Positions 1-6,211 are shown, numbered from the stretch's first letter. The stretch: 14,096 nt of DNA from JBMFLE01 sp049971355 (GCA_049971355.1 JBMFLE010000019.1:1-14096), one strand, 5' to 3'. Notes: generated from the letters alone by a model not told the origin. Numbers and translations: made by a program.

Positions 1-72
1 TTTTTAGCCCTTTCATAGTTCTTTAGATTTTTATTTGTTTCCTGTGTTATTTTATTTCTCGTGTTTTTTATC

Positions 73-98
73 ACTGGCCTTTCGCACGAATGGCCAGT
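73..98. other. Hairpin-forming inverted repeat upstream of murI
   Basis: ACTGGCC (73-79) is the perfect complement of GGCCAGT (92-98). Inside, a T-T mismatch is followed by TTC/GAA pairing and a GCAC tetraloop, so the whole 26 bases fold on themselves. There is no run of T after the stem on either strand, so it is not a canonical intrinsic terminator. It may be the 3' end of an upstream transcript or a protein-binding palindrome. I see no gene in 1-234. Confidence 0.55.
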
Positions 99-148
99 AA
101 GTAGGCAGTAAGTGAAAAAATATTATAAAGAAATACTATAGTGAAGAA

Positions 149-210
149 ATATTATTGCGTTGATATTATTGCGTTGATTGCCTAATTTTTTGAATTGCCT
201 AATTTTTTGG
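149..210. repeat. Two consecutive tandem duplications
   Basis: A 14-base unit, ATATTATTGCGTTG, occurs twice without spacing (149-162, 163-176). It is immediately followed by a different 17-base unit beginning ATTGCCTAATTTTTTG, also twice (177-193, 194-210), differing only in the last base. Both are adjacent direct repeats, as produced by replication slippage. The second array contains the putative -35 element (TTGCCT, 195-200) of the murI promoter. Confidence 0.85.
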
Positions 211-222
211 TAATGTTAAAAT
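195..222 (+). promoter_or_regulatory. Putative murI promoter (TTGCCT-16-TAAAAT, extended -10)
   Basis: TTGCCT at 195-200, a 16-base spacer and TAAAAT at 217-222 preceded by TG (214-215) resemble a sigma-70 promoter with an extended -10. The murI ATG follows 12 bases after the -10, so the transcript would have a leader of only a few bases; no SD precedes the start. The spacing fits, but the -35 matches only 4 of 6 bases. Confidence 0.4.
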
Positions 223-234
223 GGATATCATATT

Positions 235-1041
235 ATGATTGGAATTTTTGATTCAGGGATTGGCGGATTAACAGTGGTTAAAAAAGTACTCGAGGTTTTA
301 CCCGAATACCAAATTTTATATTTCGGCGATACGGCCAGAACGCCTTATGGCGGAAGAGGTGAGGAGGTAATTAAAAGATATGCCCTAGAAGATGCAGAAA
401 TTTTAATTAGATATGGGGCAAAAATAATTATTGTTGCCTGTAATACAGTTTCGGCTGTGGCTATAGATTTTTTAAAAGAGAAATTGAAGGTGCCGATTTT
501 TGAAGTTGTTAGTCCAGCGGTAGAAAAAGCAGTTCGAATAACTAGAAATAAAAAAATTGGTGTGATTGGTACCAGAGCAACAATTCATTCAAAAATTTAT
601 GAAAAATTAATTAAAGAAAAAAATCCACAAATTCAAGTTTTTCAAAATCCAGCCCCACTTTTAGTTTCTTTAGTTGAAGAGGGCTGGTTTAAAAAACCGG
701 AAACAAAAATGATTGTTAAAAGATATCTTTATCCGCTTAAATTTAAACAAATTGATACTTTAATTTTAGCCTGCACTCATTATCCATTTTTACGAGAGAT
801 TATTCAAAGAAAAGTTGGCCGTCGGGTTAAATTGATTGATCCGGCTGAAGAAGTGGTTTTAAAGGTAAAAGAATTTTTAGAGCAAAATCCTGAAATTGAA
901 CAATCGCTAAATAAAAACAACCAGCATCGTTTTTTGGTTTCCGATTTAACCATCAGATCACAGGGGTTAGCAAAAAATTGGCTAGGAGAGAAAATTAAAT
1001 TAGAGAAAATTAAAGAAGACGTAACTGAAGCCGCCTCCTGA
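235..1041 (+). CDS. murI: Glutamate racemase
   Basis: Cofactor-independent racemase converting L-glutamate to D-glutamate for the peptidoglycan stem peptide, acting in the cytoplasm. The 268 residues are the usual family length. The N-terminal FDSGIGGLTV motif (about 5-14) and the FGDTARTPYG segment (about 30-39) are typical. The two catalytic cysteines sit in ACNT (Cys69) and ACTHYPF (Cys180), so the enzyme looks intact. The ATG at 235 places the motif at its usual position. No SD is visible; a -10-like box lies 12 bases upstream. It ends in TGA immediately followed by TAA, a tandem stop. The next gene starts 23 bases downstream on the same strand and is probably cotranscribed. Confidence 0.96.
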   Translation: MIGIFDSGIGGLTVVKKVLEVLPEYQILYFGDTARTPYGGRGEEVIKRYALEDAEILIRYGAKIIIVACNTVSAVAIDFLKEKLKVPIFEVVSPAVEKAVRITRNKKIGVIGTRATIHSKIYEKLIKEKNPQIQVFQNPAPLLVSLVEEGWFKKPETKMIVKRYLYPLKFKQIDTLILACTHYPFLREIIQRKVGRRVKLIDPAEEVVLKVKEFLEQNPEIEQSLNKNNQHRFLVSDLTIRSQGLAKNWLGEKIKLEKIKEDVTEAAS

Positions 1042-1064
1042 TAATTGGTTAGCGGTTATATTTT

Positions 1065-1754
1065 ATGAAATTCAAAGGCTGGCAAAAATTATCTCTAATT
1101 GAACGGCCGGACAAAATTTGTTCGGTAATTTTTGTTGGTGGCTGTAATTTTCGTTGTCCCTGGTGTTATAATAAGGATATTGTTTTACATCCCGAAAAAC
1201 TGCCGGACATTGATGAAAAAGAAATTTTAGAATATTTAGAAAAGAATAAAAAATTTTTGGACGGGGCGATGATCACTGGCGGCGAGCCGCTAGTAGAATT
1301 AAAAATTGAATTAATTGATTTTATAAAAAAAATTAAAAAGATTGGTTTAGGAGTTGGGATTGAAACTAACGGCTCAAATCCAAAAGCAGTTGAATATTTA
1401 ATTCAAAATAAATTGATTGATTATCTGGCCATGGATATTAAAGCGCCACTTAAACAAGAAAAATATAATCAATTAACCGGAGTTAACATTTCACTTGATA
1501 AAATTAAGAAAAGTATCAAAATAATAGTAGAGAAGTTACCGGATTATGAATTCAGAACCACGGTTGTACCAGGTGTATTAAATGAAAACGATATTTTAGA
1601 AATAGCCGAATATATAAAGGGGGCGAAAAGATATTACTTACAACAATTCCGGTTCCAAAAGAGTTGGCCGTACCAGCCTTACCCTAAGGAGTTTTTTGAA
1701 AATTTAAGTAAAAAAATAAAAAATTATTTTCAAATTTTTGGGATAAGAGATTAG
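1065..1754 (+). CDS. Radical SAM anaerobic ribonucleotide reductase activating protein (NrdG-type)
   Basis: Predicted [4Fe-4S]/S-adenosylmethionine enzyme that installs the glycyl radical on a class III (anaerobic) ribonucleoside-triphosphate reductase. The opening GWQKLSLIERPDK segment, the CxxxCxxC cluster (Cys27, Cys31, Cys34) and the GGEP motif (about 72-75) fit the short NrdG-like or pyruvate-formate-lyase-activase-like activase family; 229 residues is the normal size. The residue after the third Cys is Tyr, where many relatives have His. The partner reductase NrdD is not in the window, so the substrate is inferred from family resemblance. It follows murI by 23 bases with no SD and is probably in the same transcript. 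It ends with TAG. Confidence 0.85.
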   Translation: MKFKGWQKLSLIERPDKICSVIFVGGCNFRCPWCYNKDIVLHPEKLPDIDEKEILEYLEKNKKFLDGAMITGGEPLVELKIELIDFIKKIKKIGLGVGIETNGSNPKAVEYLIQNKLIDYLAMDIKAPLKQEKYNQLTGVNISLDKIKKSIKIIVEKLPDYEFRTTVVPGVLNENDILEIAEYIKGAKRYYLQQFRFQKSWPYQPYPKEFFENLSKKIKNYFQIFGIRD

Positions 1755-1792
1755 TTCTTTAATAAATTTTTTGCAAATTTAAGGCCGTTAGG

Positions 1793-1848
1793 CGAATAAA
1801 CTTGCAGTAGAGAATTATTATTCGTTGTAATTTTTGCCTTCGGCAAAA
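1793..1848. other. Intergenic hairpins between the activase and alkyltransferase genes
   Basis: CGAATAA (1793-1799) pairs with TTATTCG (1818-1824), and TTTTGCC (1832-1838) pairs with GGCAAAA (1842-1848) around a three-base loop TTC. The second is a compact 7-bp hairpin after the activase operon. It is not followed by a clear T tract (ATGAAAC follows), so a terminator role is only possible. The rest of 1755-1936 shows no gene. Confidence 0.45.
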
Positions 1849-1923
1849 TGAAACATAAGGAATTGGTTAAAGAGCAATCAATCACTATCTCTTAAGGGGG
1901 ATAAAAAAATAATTTGTCCCTTT

Positions 1924-1929
1924 TAAAAT
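1924..1929 (+). promoter_or_regulatory. Putative -10 box TAAAAT for the alkyltransferase gene
   Basis: TAAAAT lies exactly 7 bases before the ATG at 1937, the spacing at which transcription would begin at or next to the start codon. No SD precedes the gene. No good -35 hexamer is visible at the expected distance, so the call rests on the recurrence of the same spacing before prfB and uvrD. Confidence 0.35.
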
Positions 1930-1936
1930 CGCAATT

Positions 1937-2317
1937 ATGAAATTGACAAACTTTCAAAAAAGAGTATATAATATTGTCAAAAGAATCCCCAAAGGCAAAG
2001 TGACAACTTATCAAGAAATTGGTAAAATTTTAGGTAATTCCAGGTTAGCCCGGGCTGTGGGCAATGCTTTAAATAAAAATCCCTTTCCATTTCTATCAAA
2101 TTTTTTGTCTAAGTCAGCGTCCAGTCCGCCTCAGTCTGCGCTTGTGCCTTGTCATCGAGTAATTAAATCAAATGGTAGTTTAGGTGGTTATAGGTTTGGT
2201 CAAACCAAGAAGAAAAAATTATTGCTTAGAGAGGGCGTGAAATTTGTTGGGGATAAAATCGACCAGAGGTACATAATTAAAATTTTTAAGGGCTTACCCC
2301 ATAGAAATAATTTGTAA
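1937..2317 (+). CDS. Methylated-DNA--[protein]-cysteine methyltransferase-like protein (MGMT/ATL family)
   Basis: Single-domain DNA alkyltransferase: the winged-helix DNA-binding module with the acceptor Cys that removes alkyl groups from guanine O6. The RIPKGKVTTYQEIG segment (about 17-29), the ARAVGNALNKNP helix (about 39-49), the active-site VPCHRV (Cys72) and GSLGGYRFG (about 80-88) are all present, so it may be active, not an ATL with a replaced Cys. The N-terminal RNase H-like domain of Ada/Ogt is absent, as in many short homologues. Unusual: about 19 residues rich in Ser, Pro and Phe (about 50-68) separate NKNP from VPCHRV, where relatives have only a few residues. HtrA follows 18 bases downstream, likely in the same transcript. 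Confidence 0.88.
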   Translation: MKLTNFQKRVYNIVKRIPKGKVTTYQEIGKILGNSRLARAVGNALNKNPFPFLSNFLSKSASSPPQSALVPCHRVIKSNGSLGGYRFGQTKKKKLLLREGVKFVGDKIDQRYIIKIFKGLPHRNNL

Positions 2318-2335
2318 TTCAAATTAGTAGGTCAT

Positions 2336-3628
2336 ATGAAAATCAATAAATCTCTTATTATTGTCATTTTAATTGCTTTTTTTGTTGGCGGTCTTTCTGG
2401 AGCCGTGACTGGTTTTTACGCCGGGACATTTTCTTCTGGCAATACACTTTCCCTTTTGAAACCAATAATACCTCATAAAGAATTATCTCAGCCTTCTTCC
2501 CAGAATCAATCGCCAATAATCAGCCCCTCAGAACAACCCTCAAAACCATCGATAAAAAACGAAGTCCAGGAAGAATCAGCAGTGGTTGCGGCCGTTAAGA
2601 AAGTTAGCCCGGCAGTAGTGAGTATCGTGGTTAGTAAATATGTTTCTCGTTATTATGGCCCAGAGAGTTTGTTCCCGGAAGATTTTTTTGAATTTAGTTG
2701 GCCATTTAGTTTTCGATTTCAATTTCCGCAGCCAAAAGAGGAACAAAAAAAGGAGAAACAAGAAGTTGGCGGTGGAACCGGATTTGTTATTTCTTCGGCT
2801 GACGGTTTAATTTTGACCAACAAACATGTTGTTGCTGATGAGGAAGCAGAATATACGGTCATTACTAATGAAGGCCAGAAATTTGAAGCAAAAGTTTTAG
2901 CTCGCGATCCATTTAACGATATTGCGGTTTTAAAAGTTGAAAAAATAAATTTGGCAGAGGTTGAATTAGGCGATTCAGATAAATTAGAGATTGGTCAAAC
3001 CGTGGTTGCTATTGGCAATGCTTTGGGTGAATATCGAAATACGGTAACTCGTGGAGTAATTTCTGGTATTGGTCGAACCGTTACAGCCGGCGACAATACT
3101 GGTCGTTCAGAGGTTTTAGAGAATGTGATTCAAACCGATGCGGCCATTAATCCGGGGAATTCCGGCGGACCGTTGATTAATTTAAAAGGTCAGGTGATTG
3201 GTATTAATGTAGCCATGAATTTATCTGGTCAATTGATTGGTTTTGCGATCCCAATTAATCAAGCTAAATCGGTAATTGCCAGTGTTAAAAAATATGGCAA
3301 AATTGTTCGGCCATTTTTGGGTGTAAGATACATAATTATTAATGAGGCGATAGCCAAGGCTAATAATTTGTCAGTCAATTACGGTGCTTTGATTTTGCGC
3401 GGCAAAAATCCAGAAGATTTAGCCATTACTCCAGGCGGCCCGGCTGACAAAGCAGGGTTGGTGGAAAATGATATTATTTTAGAGATTAATAAGCAGAAGA
3501 TTGACGAGCAGCATACTTTGGCTAAAGAAATTCAGAAATATAAACCGGGCGATGAGGTGGAATTAAAAGTTTTATCAAAAGGAAAAGAGAAAACAGTAAA
3601 GGTGACGCTGGAAGAATATAAACAGTAG
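2336..3628 (+). CDS. HtrA/DegP-type trypsin-like serine protease with PDZ domain
   Basis: Membrane-anchored envelope protease/chaperone that degrades misfolded extracytoplasmic proteins. The 430 residues comprise an N-terminal hydrophobic anchor (about 7-30), a Ser/Pro/Gln-rich linker (about 48-75), a trypsin-like domain and one C-terminal PDZ domain (about 325-425). The catalytic triad is visible: His164 in TNKHVV, Asp195 in FNDIAVL and Ser276 in GNSGGPL. A charged, Phe-rich stretch (about 105-143) precedes the protease core, as in other HtrA proteins with a variable LA-loop region. The start follows the alkyltransferase by 18 bases with only a weak SD-like TAGGT. A strong bidirectional terminator lies about 50 bases after the TAG stop. 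Confidence 0.95.
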   Translation: MKINKSLIIVILIAFFVGGLSGAVTGFYAGTFSSGNTLSLLKPIIPHKELSQPSSQNQSPIISPSEQPSKPSIKNEVQEESAVVAAVKKVSPAVVSIVVSKYVSRYYGPESLFPEDFFEFSWPFSFRFQFPQPKEEQKKEKQEVGGGTGFVISSADGLILTNKHVVADEEAEYTVITNEGQKFEAKVLARDPFNDIAVLKVEKINLAEVELGDSDKLEIGQTVVAIGNALGEYRNTVTRGVISGIGRTVTAGDNTGRSEVLENVIQTDAAINPGNSGGPLINLKGQVIGINVAMNLSGQLIGFAIPINQAKSVIASVKKYGKIVRPFLGVRYIIINEAIAKANNLSVNYGALILRGKNPEDLAITPGGPADKAGLVENDIILEINKQKIDEQHTLAKEIQKYKPGDEVELKVLSKGKEKTVKVTLEEYKQ

Positions 3629-3674
3629 GGCTAACTAAATACTAATTTATACGAATATACGAAAAGAATTAAAG

Positions 3675-3698
3675 AAGAGGCCCGGCGCAGGGCCTCTT
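3675..3698. terminator. Bidirectional intrinsic terminator between htrA and the zinc-ribbon gene
   Basis: AAGAGGCCC (3675-3683) and GGGCCTCTT (3690-3698) form a perfect 9-bp GC-rich stem with a 6-base loop. T-rich sequence follows on both strands (TTTAAGATT on plus, a CTTCTTTAATTCTTTTC-like tract on minus). It sits between the convergent ends of htrA (3628) and the minus-strand gene (3726), the expected place for a shared terminator. Confidence 0.85.
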
Positions 3699-3725
3699 TA
3701 AGATTATCAGTCAATCAGAGTTTTG

Positions 3726-3983
3726 TTAGAAGTAATTAGGGCGGGGGCAGAGGGTGGTTTCGGGTGTTTCGGGTGTTTCGGGTTCGGCCTCAACCTCAAC
3801 GCAAAATTTTCTACAATGGAGACAGAAAATTCCGCTGCACTCCCTTCTAATCGCATTTCCCTCTTTAGAAAAATAAACAGTTTGTCTTTGGTACAGAGTG
3901 CTCCCGCAAACAGGACATCCACTCCCAGACAGGGGAACTAGCCTGGTTTCTTTTTTTACTTCTTCTACAGAGTAAATATTCAT
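3726..3983 (-). CDS. Small zinc-ribbon protein of unknown function
   Basis: An 85-residue protein read on the minus strand. The ATG at 3983 is chosen because a strong SD (AAGGAGGT, minus 3998-3991) lies 7 bases before it; a longer in-frame start at 4055 would fall inside the structured leader. CPVC (23-26) and CLHC (54-57), with further Cys at 49, 61 and 79, suggest a zinc ribbon or knuckle. The C-terminal tail has a PETPETPET repeat encoded by three perfect 9-base units. It has its own promoter, a long structured leader and a terminator, so it is an independent transcription unit, unlike the plus-strand genes here. I do not recognise the family; RNA/DNA binding or regulation is plausible for such ribbons but unproven. 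Confidence 0.75.
   Translation of the reverse strand: MNIYSVEEVKKETRLVPLSGSGCPVCGSTLYQRQTVYFSKEGNAIRRECSGIFCLHCRKFCVEVEAEPETPETPETTLCPRPNYF
3757..3783. repeat. Three tandem 9-base units inside the zinc-ribbon gene
   Basis: GTTTCGGGT occurs three times in a row on the plus strand (3757-3765, 3766-3774, 3775-3783). On the coding (minus) strand the array gives the Pro-Glu-Thr repeat in the C-terminal tail. Because the unit is a multiple of three, copy number can change without breaking the frame. Confidence 0.9.
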
Positions 3984-4120
3984 AGTGTTTACCTCCTTTT
4001 TTAAAATAAAAATTAGCCCTTTATTTATTAGTGGGCCAGGTTTTAAATCGCTCAATAAATAAACCTAACCCACTTACGGGCTAATCAAAGCAAAAATAAT
4101 TACATTGAGCGATTTCATAT
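3984..4120 (-). promoter_or_regulatory. Structured 5' leader with predicted pseudoknot (candidate cis-regulatory RNA)
   Basis: This is the leader of the minus-strand zinc-ribbon gene, read 4120 to 3984. AGTGGGTTAGGTTT (4074-4061) pairs with AAACCTGGCCCACT (4043-4030) as 12 Watson-Crick plus 2 U-G pairs. ATTAGCCC (4085-4078) pairs with GGGCTAAT (4019-4012) below it. The 17-base apical loop (4060-4044) contains ATTGAGCGATTT (4056-4045), a perfect complement of AAATCGCTCAAT (4115-4104) at the 5' end: pseudoknot topology. A competing pairing is TTTATTTATT (4063-4054) with AATAAATAAA (4029-4020). The U-G pairs would be A-C mismatches in plus-strand RNA, which favours function in the minus transcript. 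No known riboswitch class is recognised. Confidence 0.6.
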
Positions 4121-4126
4121 AGATAA

Positions 4127-4154
4127 ATTATGTTAATTTTTAATTTTTTGTCAA
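4127..4154 (-). promoter_or_regulatory. Promoter of the zinc-ribbon gene (TTGACA-16-CATAAT)
   Basis: On the minus strand a consensus -35 TTGACA (4154-4149) is followed after 16 bases by CATAAT (4132-4127). Transcription would begin near 4120, just before the structured leader. It faces away from the prfB promoter, whose -35 begins 21 bases further on. Confidence 0.65.
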
Positions 4155-4165
4155 CAAGTAGAAGC

Positions 4166-4174
4166 TGTGGATAA
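4166..4174 (-). promoter_or_regulatory. Isolated DnaA-box-like 9-mer between divergent promoters
   Basis: TGTGGATAA on plus (TTATCCACA on minus) is a perfect match to the DnaA box TTATNCACA. It lies between the -35 elements of the divergent zinc-ribbon and prfB promoters, two bases before the prfB -35. A single box could be regulatory or chance; another copy lies inside the glycoside hydrolase gene near 8240. No cluster of boxes is seen, so this is not an origin. Confidence 0.3.
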
Positions 4175-4175
4175 C

Positions 4176-4204
4176 TTGCCATTTTAATAAAATTTTGCTA
4201 TATT
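4176..4204 (+). promoter_or_regulatory. prfB promoter (TTGCCA-17-TATATT, extended -10)
   Basis: TTGCCA (4176-4181, 5 of 6 matches to consensus), a 17-base spacer and TATATT (4199-4204) preceded by TG at 4196-4197 form a good sigma-70 promoter. The -10 ends exactly 7 bases before the prfB ATG at 4212, so the predicted transcription start coincides with the start codon. This implies a leaderless mRNA, consistent with the lack of an SD before 4212. Confidence 0.65.
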
Positions 4205-4211
4205 CAAAATC

Positions 4212-5295
4212 ATGAAAGAAGCGAATCAAAATATATTAGATCTCAAGAACCGCCTTGAGAAATTAAGGGTGTTTCTTTGAGATTGCCAAAAAAGAAAAAG
4301 AAATAAAGCAGATTGAATCGGAAATAGCAAAAGCCGAGTTTTGGCGAGATAAAGAAATATCTGAGAAAAAGATACAGAGATTCAATCAATTAAAAGAAGA
4401 ATTAAATAGGTGGGAAAATCTGAATAAGATGATTGCTGAATTATCTGGACAAAGAAATCAGGAGTTGATTGCTAAAGCGGAAAAAGAAATCAATAATTTA
4501 GAGCGCCTAACTTATTTTTCCGGGCCCTGCGATAAAAACAATGCTTTATTGTCTCTTCATGCTGGGGCTGGCGGAACCGACGCTCAAGATTGGGCAGAAA
4601 TGCTTTTAAGAATGTATGTGAGATTCTGTGAAAAGAAGGGATGGCTGGCTCAAGTGATTGATGAATCACGCGGTGGCGAAGCGGGAATCAAAAGTGCGAC
4701 TATTGAAATAGAAGGTCAATATGCTTATGGATTTTTAAAAGGCGAGGCAGGCGTTCATCGCTTAGTTCGAATTTCTCCTTTTGACGCAGAGAAAATGCGT
4801 CATACTTCATTTGCTTTGGTTCAGGTTTTGCCAGAGTTAGAAGAAGTAGAAATTGAGATAAATCCGGAAGATTTAAAAATTGAAACTTTTCGCGCTTCAG
4901 CCAAAGGCGGACAGAAAGTTCAAAAAGCAGAAACCGCAGTTAGGATTACTCATTTACCAACCAAAATTACAGTTAGTTGTCAGGTTGAACGCTCGCAGTA
5001 TCAAAATAAAGAACGGGCATTAAAAATTTTAAAATCAAAACTTTACCAATATTATCAAGATAAGCGAGAAGAAGAAAAGGCGATTTTGCGTGGCGAATTA
5101 AAGTCAATTTCCTGGGGCAATCAAATCCGTTCTTATGTTTTACATCCCTATAAAATGGTTAAAGACCACCGAACTGGTTATGAGACGAGCGATGTTCAGA
5201 AGATTTTAGATGGGGACTTGGATGAGTTAATTGAAGAGAGGATAGGCTCAGGGGACAGCCCCCTAAAATCATCTTGTGCATCAACAAATTTGTAA
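4212..5295 (+). CDS. prfB: Peptide chain release factor 2, with programmed +1 frameshift
   Basis: RF2 recognises UGA and UAA in the ribosomal A site and triggers peptide release. Translation starts at ATG 4212, runs 22 codons to CTT (4275-4277), meets an in-frame TGA (4278-4280) and must slip +1 to continue at GAG (4279) to TAA 5293-5295, giving about 360 residues, near the family length of about 365. The slip site CTTTGA and an upstream SD-like AAGGG (4265-4269) match the classical RF2 autoregulation signal: scarce RF2 promotes shifting. The stop-recognition tripeptide SPF (about 188-190) and the catalytic GGQ (about 232-234) are intact, the latter preceded by SAK, not the common SG-x. The C-terminal tail (GSGDSPLKSS...) is atypical and encoded by a GC-rich hairpin. 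A glycosyltransferase follows by 15 bases. Confidence 0.95.
4265..4281 (+). promoter_or_regulatory. RF2 programmed +1 frameshift signal
   Basis: AAGGG (4265-4269), TTT (4272-4274), slippery CTT (4275-4277) and stop TGA (4278-4280) followed by G reproduce the known RF2 recoding arrangement. The zero frame ends after 22 codons, while the +1 frame continues without interruption as the RF2 coiled-coil domain. The SD-like element ends 5 bases before CTT, slightly further than the 3 bases in the Escherichia coli site. Confidence 0.9.
5250..5264. other. GC-rich hairpin in the 3' end of prfB
   Basis: AGGGG (5250-5254) pairs with CCCCT (5260-5264) around loop ACAGC, inside the last codons of prfB. 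It resembles the GC-rich hairpin CGGGG/CCCCG downstream of tatD (10241-10254), both containing GGGGAC...GCCCC-like cores. It encodes a tail not expected at the end of RF2. Confidence 0.5.
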
Positions 5296-5310
5296 TTTTC
5301 GAGATAAGAT

Positions 5311-6120
5311 ATGATTTCTATTGTTATTGTTAATTACAATCAAAAAAATTTTTTAAAACAATGCTTGAAAAATATTGAGGAGGCAAAGATTGCTATTGAT
5401 TATGAAGTGATTGTGATTGATAATGCCTCAAAAGATGGGAGCCAAGAATTTCTGAAAAATTTTCGATTTTCAATGGCCAATTTTCAATCAATTTTCAATA
5501 ATAAAAATTTAGGATTTGCTAGGGCAGTTAATCAAGGTATTAAAAAATCACAAGGTAAATATATTTTAATTTTAAATCCTGATATTATTGTTTTACCGGG
5601 TTCGATTGAAAAATTTTTTCAATTTATGGAAGAGCATCCTGATTGCGTTCTGGTTGGACCAAAATTGCTTAATCCCAACAAAACAATTCAATATTCTTGC
5701 TGTCGATTTCCCAAATGGTATACGCCGATTTTGCGTCGGACATTTTTAGGAAAGCTTCCCTGGGGTCGAAAACATTTGCATTATTATTTAATGGCTGACT
5801 GGGATCATCAAACAGTTAAAGAAGTTGATTGGTTACTAGGCGCTGCTTTAATGGTAAGACGCGAAGCAATTAATCAGGTTGGTTTAATGGATGAAAGATT
5901 TTTTCTTTATTTTGAAGATGTTGATTGGTGTCGGAGATTTCATCAGGCAGGTTTTAAGGTTTATTATTTTCCCGATTCTCAGGTTTATCATTTTCATCAA
6001 CGACTTTCAGCTGAACAAGCAGGTTTCCCCGCTTTATTTAAAAAAATAACTTGGATTCATTTAATCAGTGCCATTAAATATTTTTGGAAATACCAATTTT
6101 CAAAAAAATTTCGAGACTAG
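5311..6120 (+). CDS. Family 2 glycosyltransferase (rhamnosyltransferase-like)
   Basis: Predicted cytoplasmic GT-A fold enzyme transferring a sugar from a nucleotide donor, probably for cell-surface glycan. It begins with the typical ISIVIVNYNQ strand (2-11), then VIDNASKDGS (35-44), the donor/metal motif LNPD (88-91), and the EDVDWCRR segment (202-209) with the likely catalytic acidic residues. Its 269 residues match short WcaA/rhamnosyltransferase-like proteins; no C-terminal membrane segments are obvious. Residues about 50-64, between the two conserved beta strands, are encoded by three copies of ATTTTCAAT and are longer than usual. It starts 15 bases after prfB with no clear SD. Donor and acceptor cannot be told from the sequence. 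Confidence 0.9.
   Translation: MISIVIVNYNQKNFLKQCLKNIEEAKIAIDYEVIVIDNASKDGSQEFLKNFRFSMANFQSIFNNKNLGFARAVNQGIKKSQGKYILILNPDIIVLPGSIEKFFQFMEEHPDCVLVGPKLLNPNKTIQYSCCRFPKWYTPILRRTFLGKLPWGRKHLHYYLMADWDHQTVKEVDWLLGAALMVRREAINQVGLMDERFFLYFEDVDWCRRFHQAGFKVYYFPDSQVYHFHQRLSAEQAGFPALFKKITWIHLISAIKYFWKYQFSKKFRD
5466..5499. repeat. ATTTTCAAT triplicate within the glycosyltransferase gene
   Basis: ATTTTCAAT occurs at 5466-5474, 5480-5488 and 5491-5499 in the coding sequence, with spacers of 5 and 2 bases. It encodes residues about 52-64, between two conserved strands of the GT-A fold. The pattern looks like an AT-rich repeat that became part of the protein. Confidence 0.6.
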
Positions 6121-6140
6121 ATTGGCGAAAATAGAGTAAG

Positions 6141-6185
6141 GACATGAACCCCAAAAATGGAACTGAGAGTAAATTTGTTTTTGGG
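6141..6185 (-). repeat. Intergenic repeat copy related to 10341-10374
   Basis: Read on the minus strand from about 6178, this stretch shares ordered blocks ACAAAT, CTCTCA, TTTTT, GG, TTCATGT and CT with plus-strand 10342-10373, with one 6-base gap. The blocks keep their order and near-identical spacing, which suggests a diverged dispersed element. CCCAAAAA (6150-6157) and TTTTTGGG (6178-6185) can also pair, giving a hairpin after the glycosyltransferase gene. Confidence 0.4.
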
Positions 6186-6211
6186 ACTAATTTGATTGAC
6201 CAAGGTTATAA

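Noticed and set aside
1..16. Start of a minus-strand gene leaving the window
   Set aside because: An ATG can be read at 16-14 on the minus strand, but only five codons are visible and there is no SD or clear promoter.
149..210. CRISPR array
   Set aside because: The units are adjacent direct repeats with no spacers and only two copies each, and no cas genes are present.
1039..1044. UGA recoded to glycine, as in some CPR lineages
   Set aside because: murI ends at TGA followed by TAA, prfB is present with a UGA frameshift site, and no conserved gene here needs a UGA read as sense. UGA is simply rare as a stop.
2576..2761. Minus-strand reading frame inside htrA
   Set aside because: It lies wholly within the intact HtrA coding sequence, has no SD, and its protein is low-complexity Phe/Leu with no recognisable features.
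3723..3941. Plus-strand reading frame opposite the zinc-ribbon gene
   Set aside because: The minus-strand frame has a strong SD, promoter, terminator and CxxC motifs; the plus-strand one has none and is its mirror.
3984..4055. 24-residue N-terminal extension of the zinc-ribbon protein
   Set aside because: The upstream in-frame ATG at 4055 lies inside the structured leader with no SD, whereas the ATG at 3983 has AAGGAGGT at ideal distance.
4166..4174. Replication origin
   Set aside because: Only one perfect DnaA-type 9-mer lies here and one more sits alone inside a gene near 8240. There is no cluster of boxes, no unwinding element adjacent and no dnaA or dnaN.
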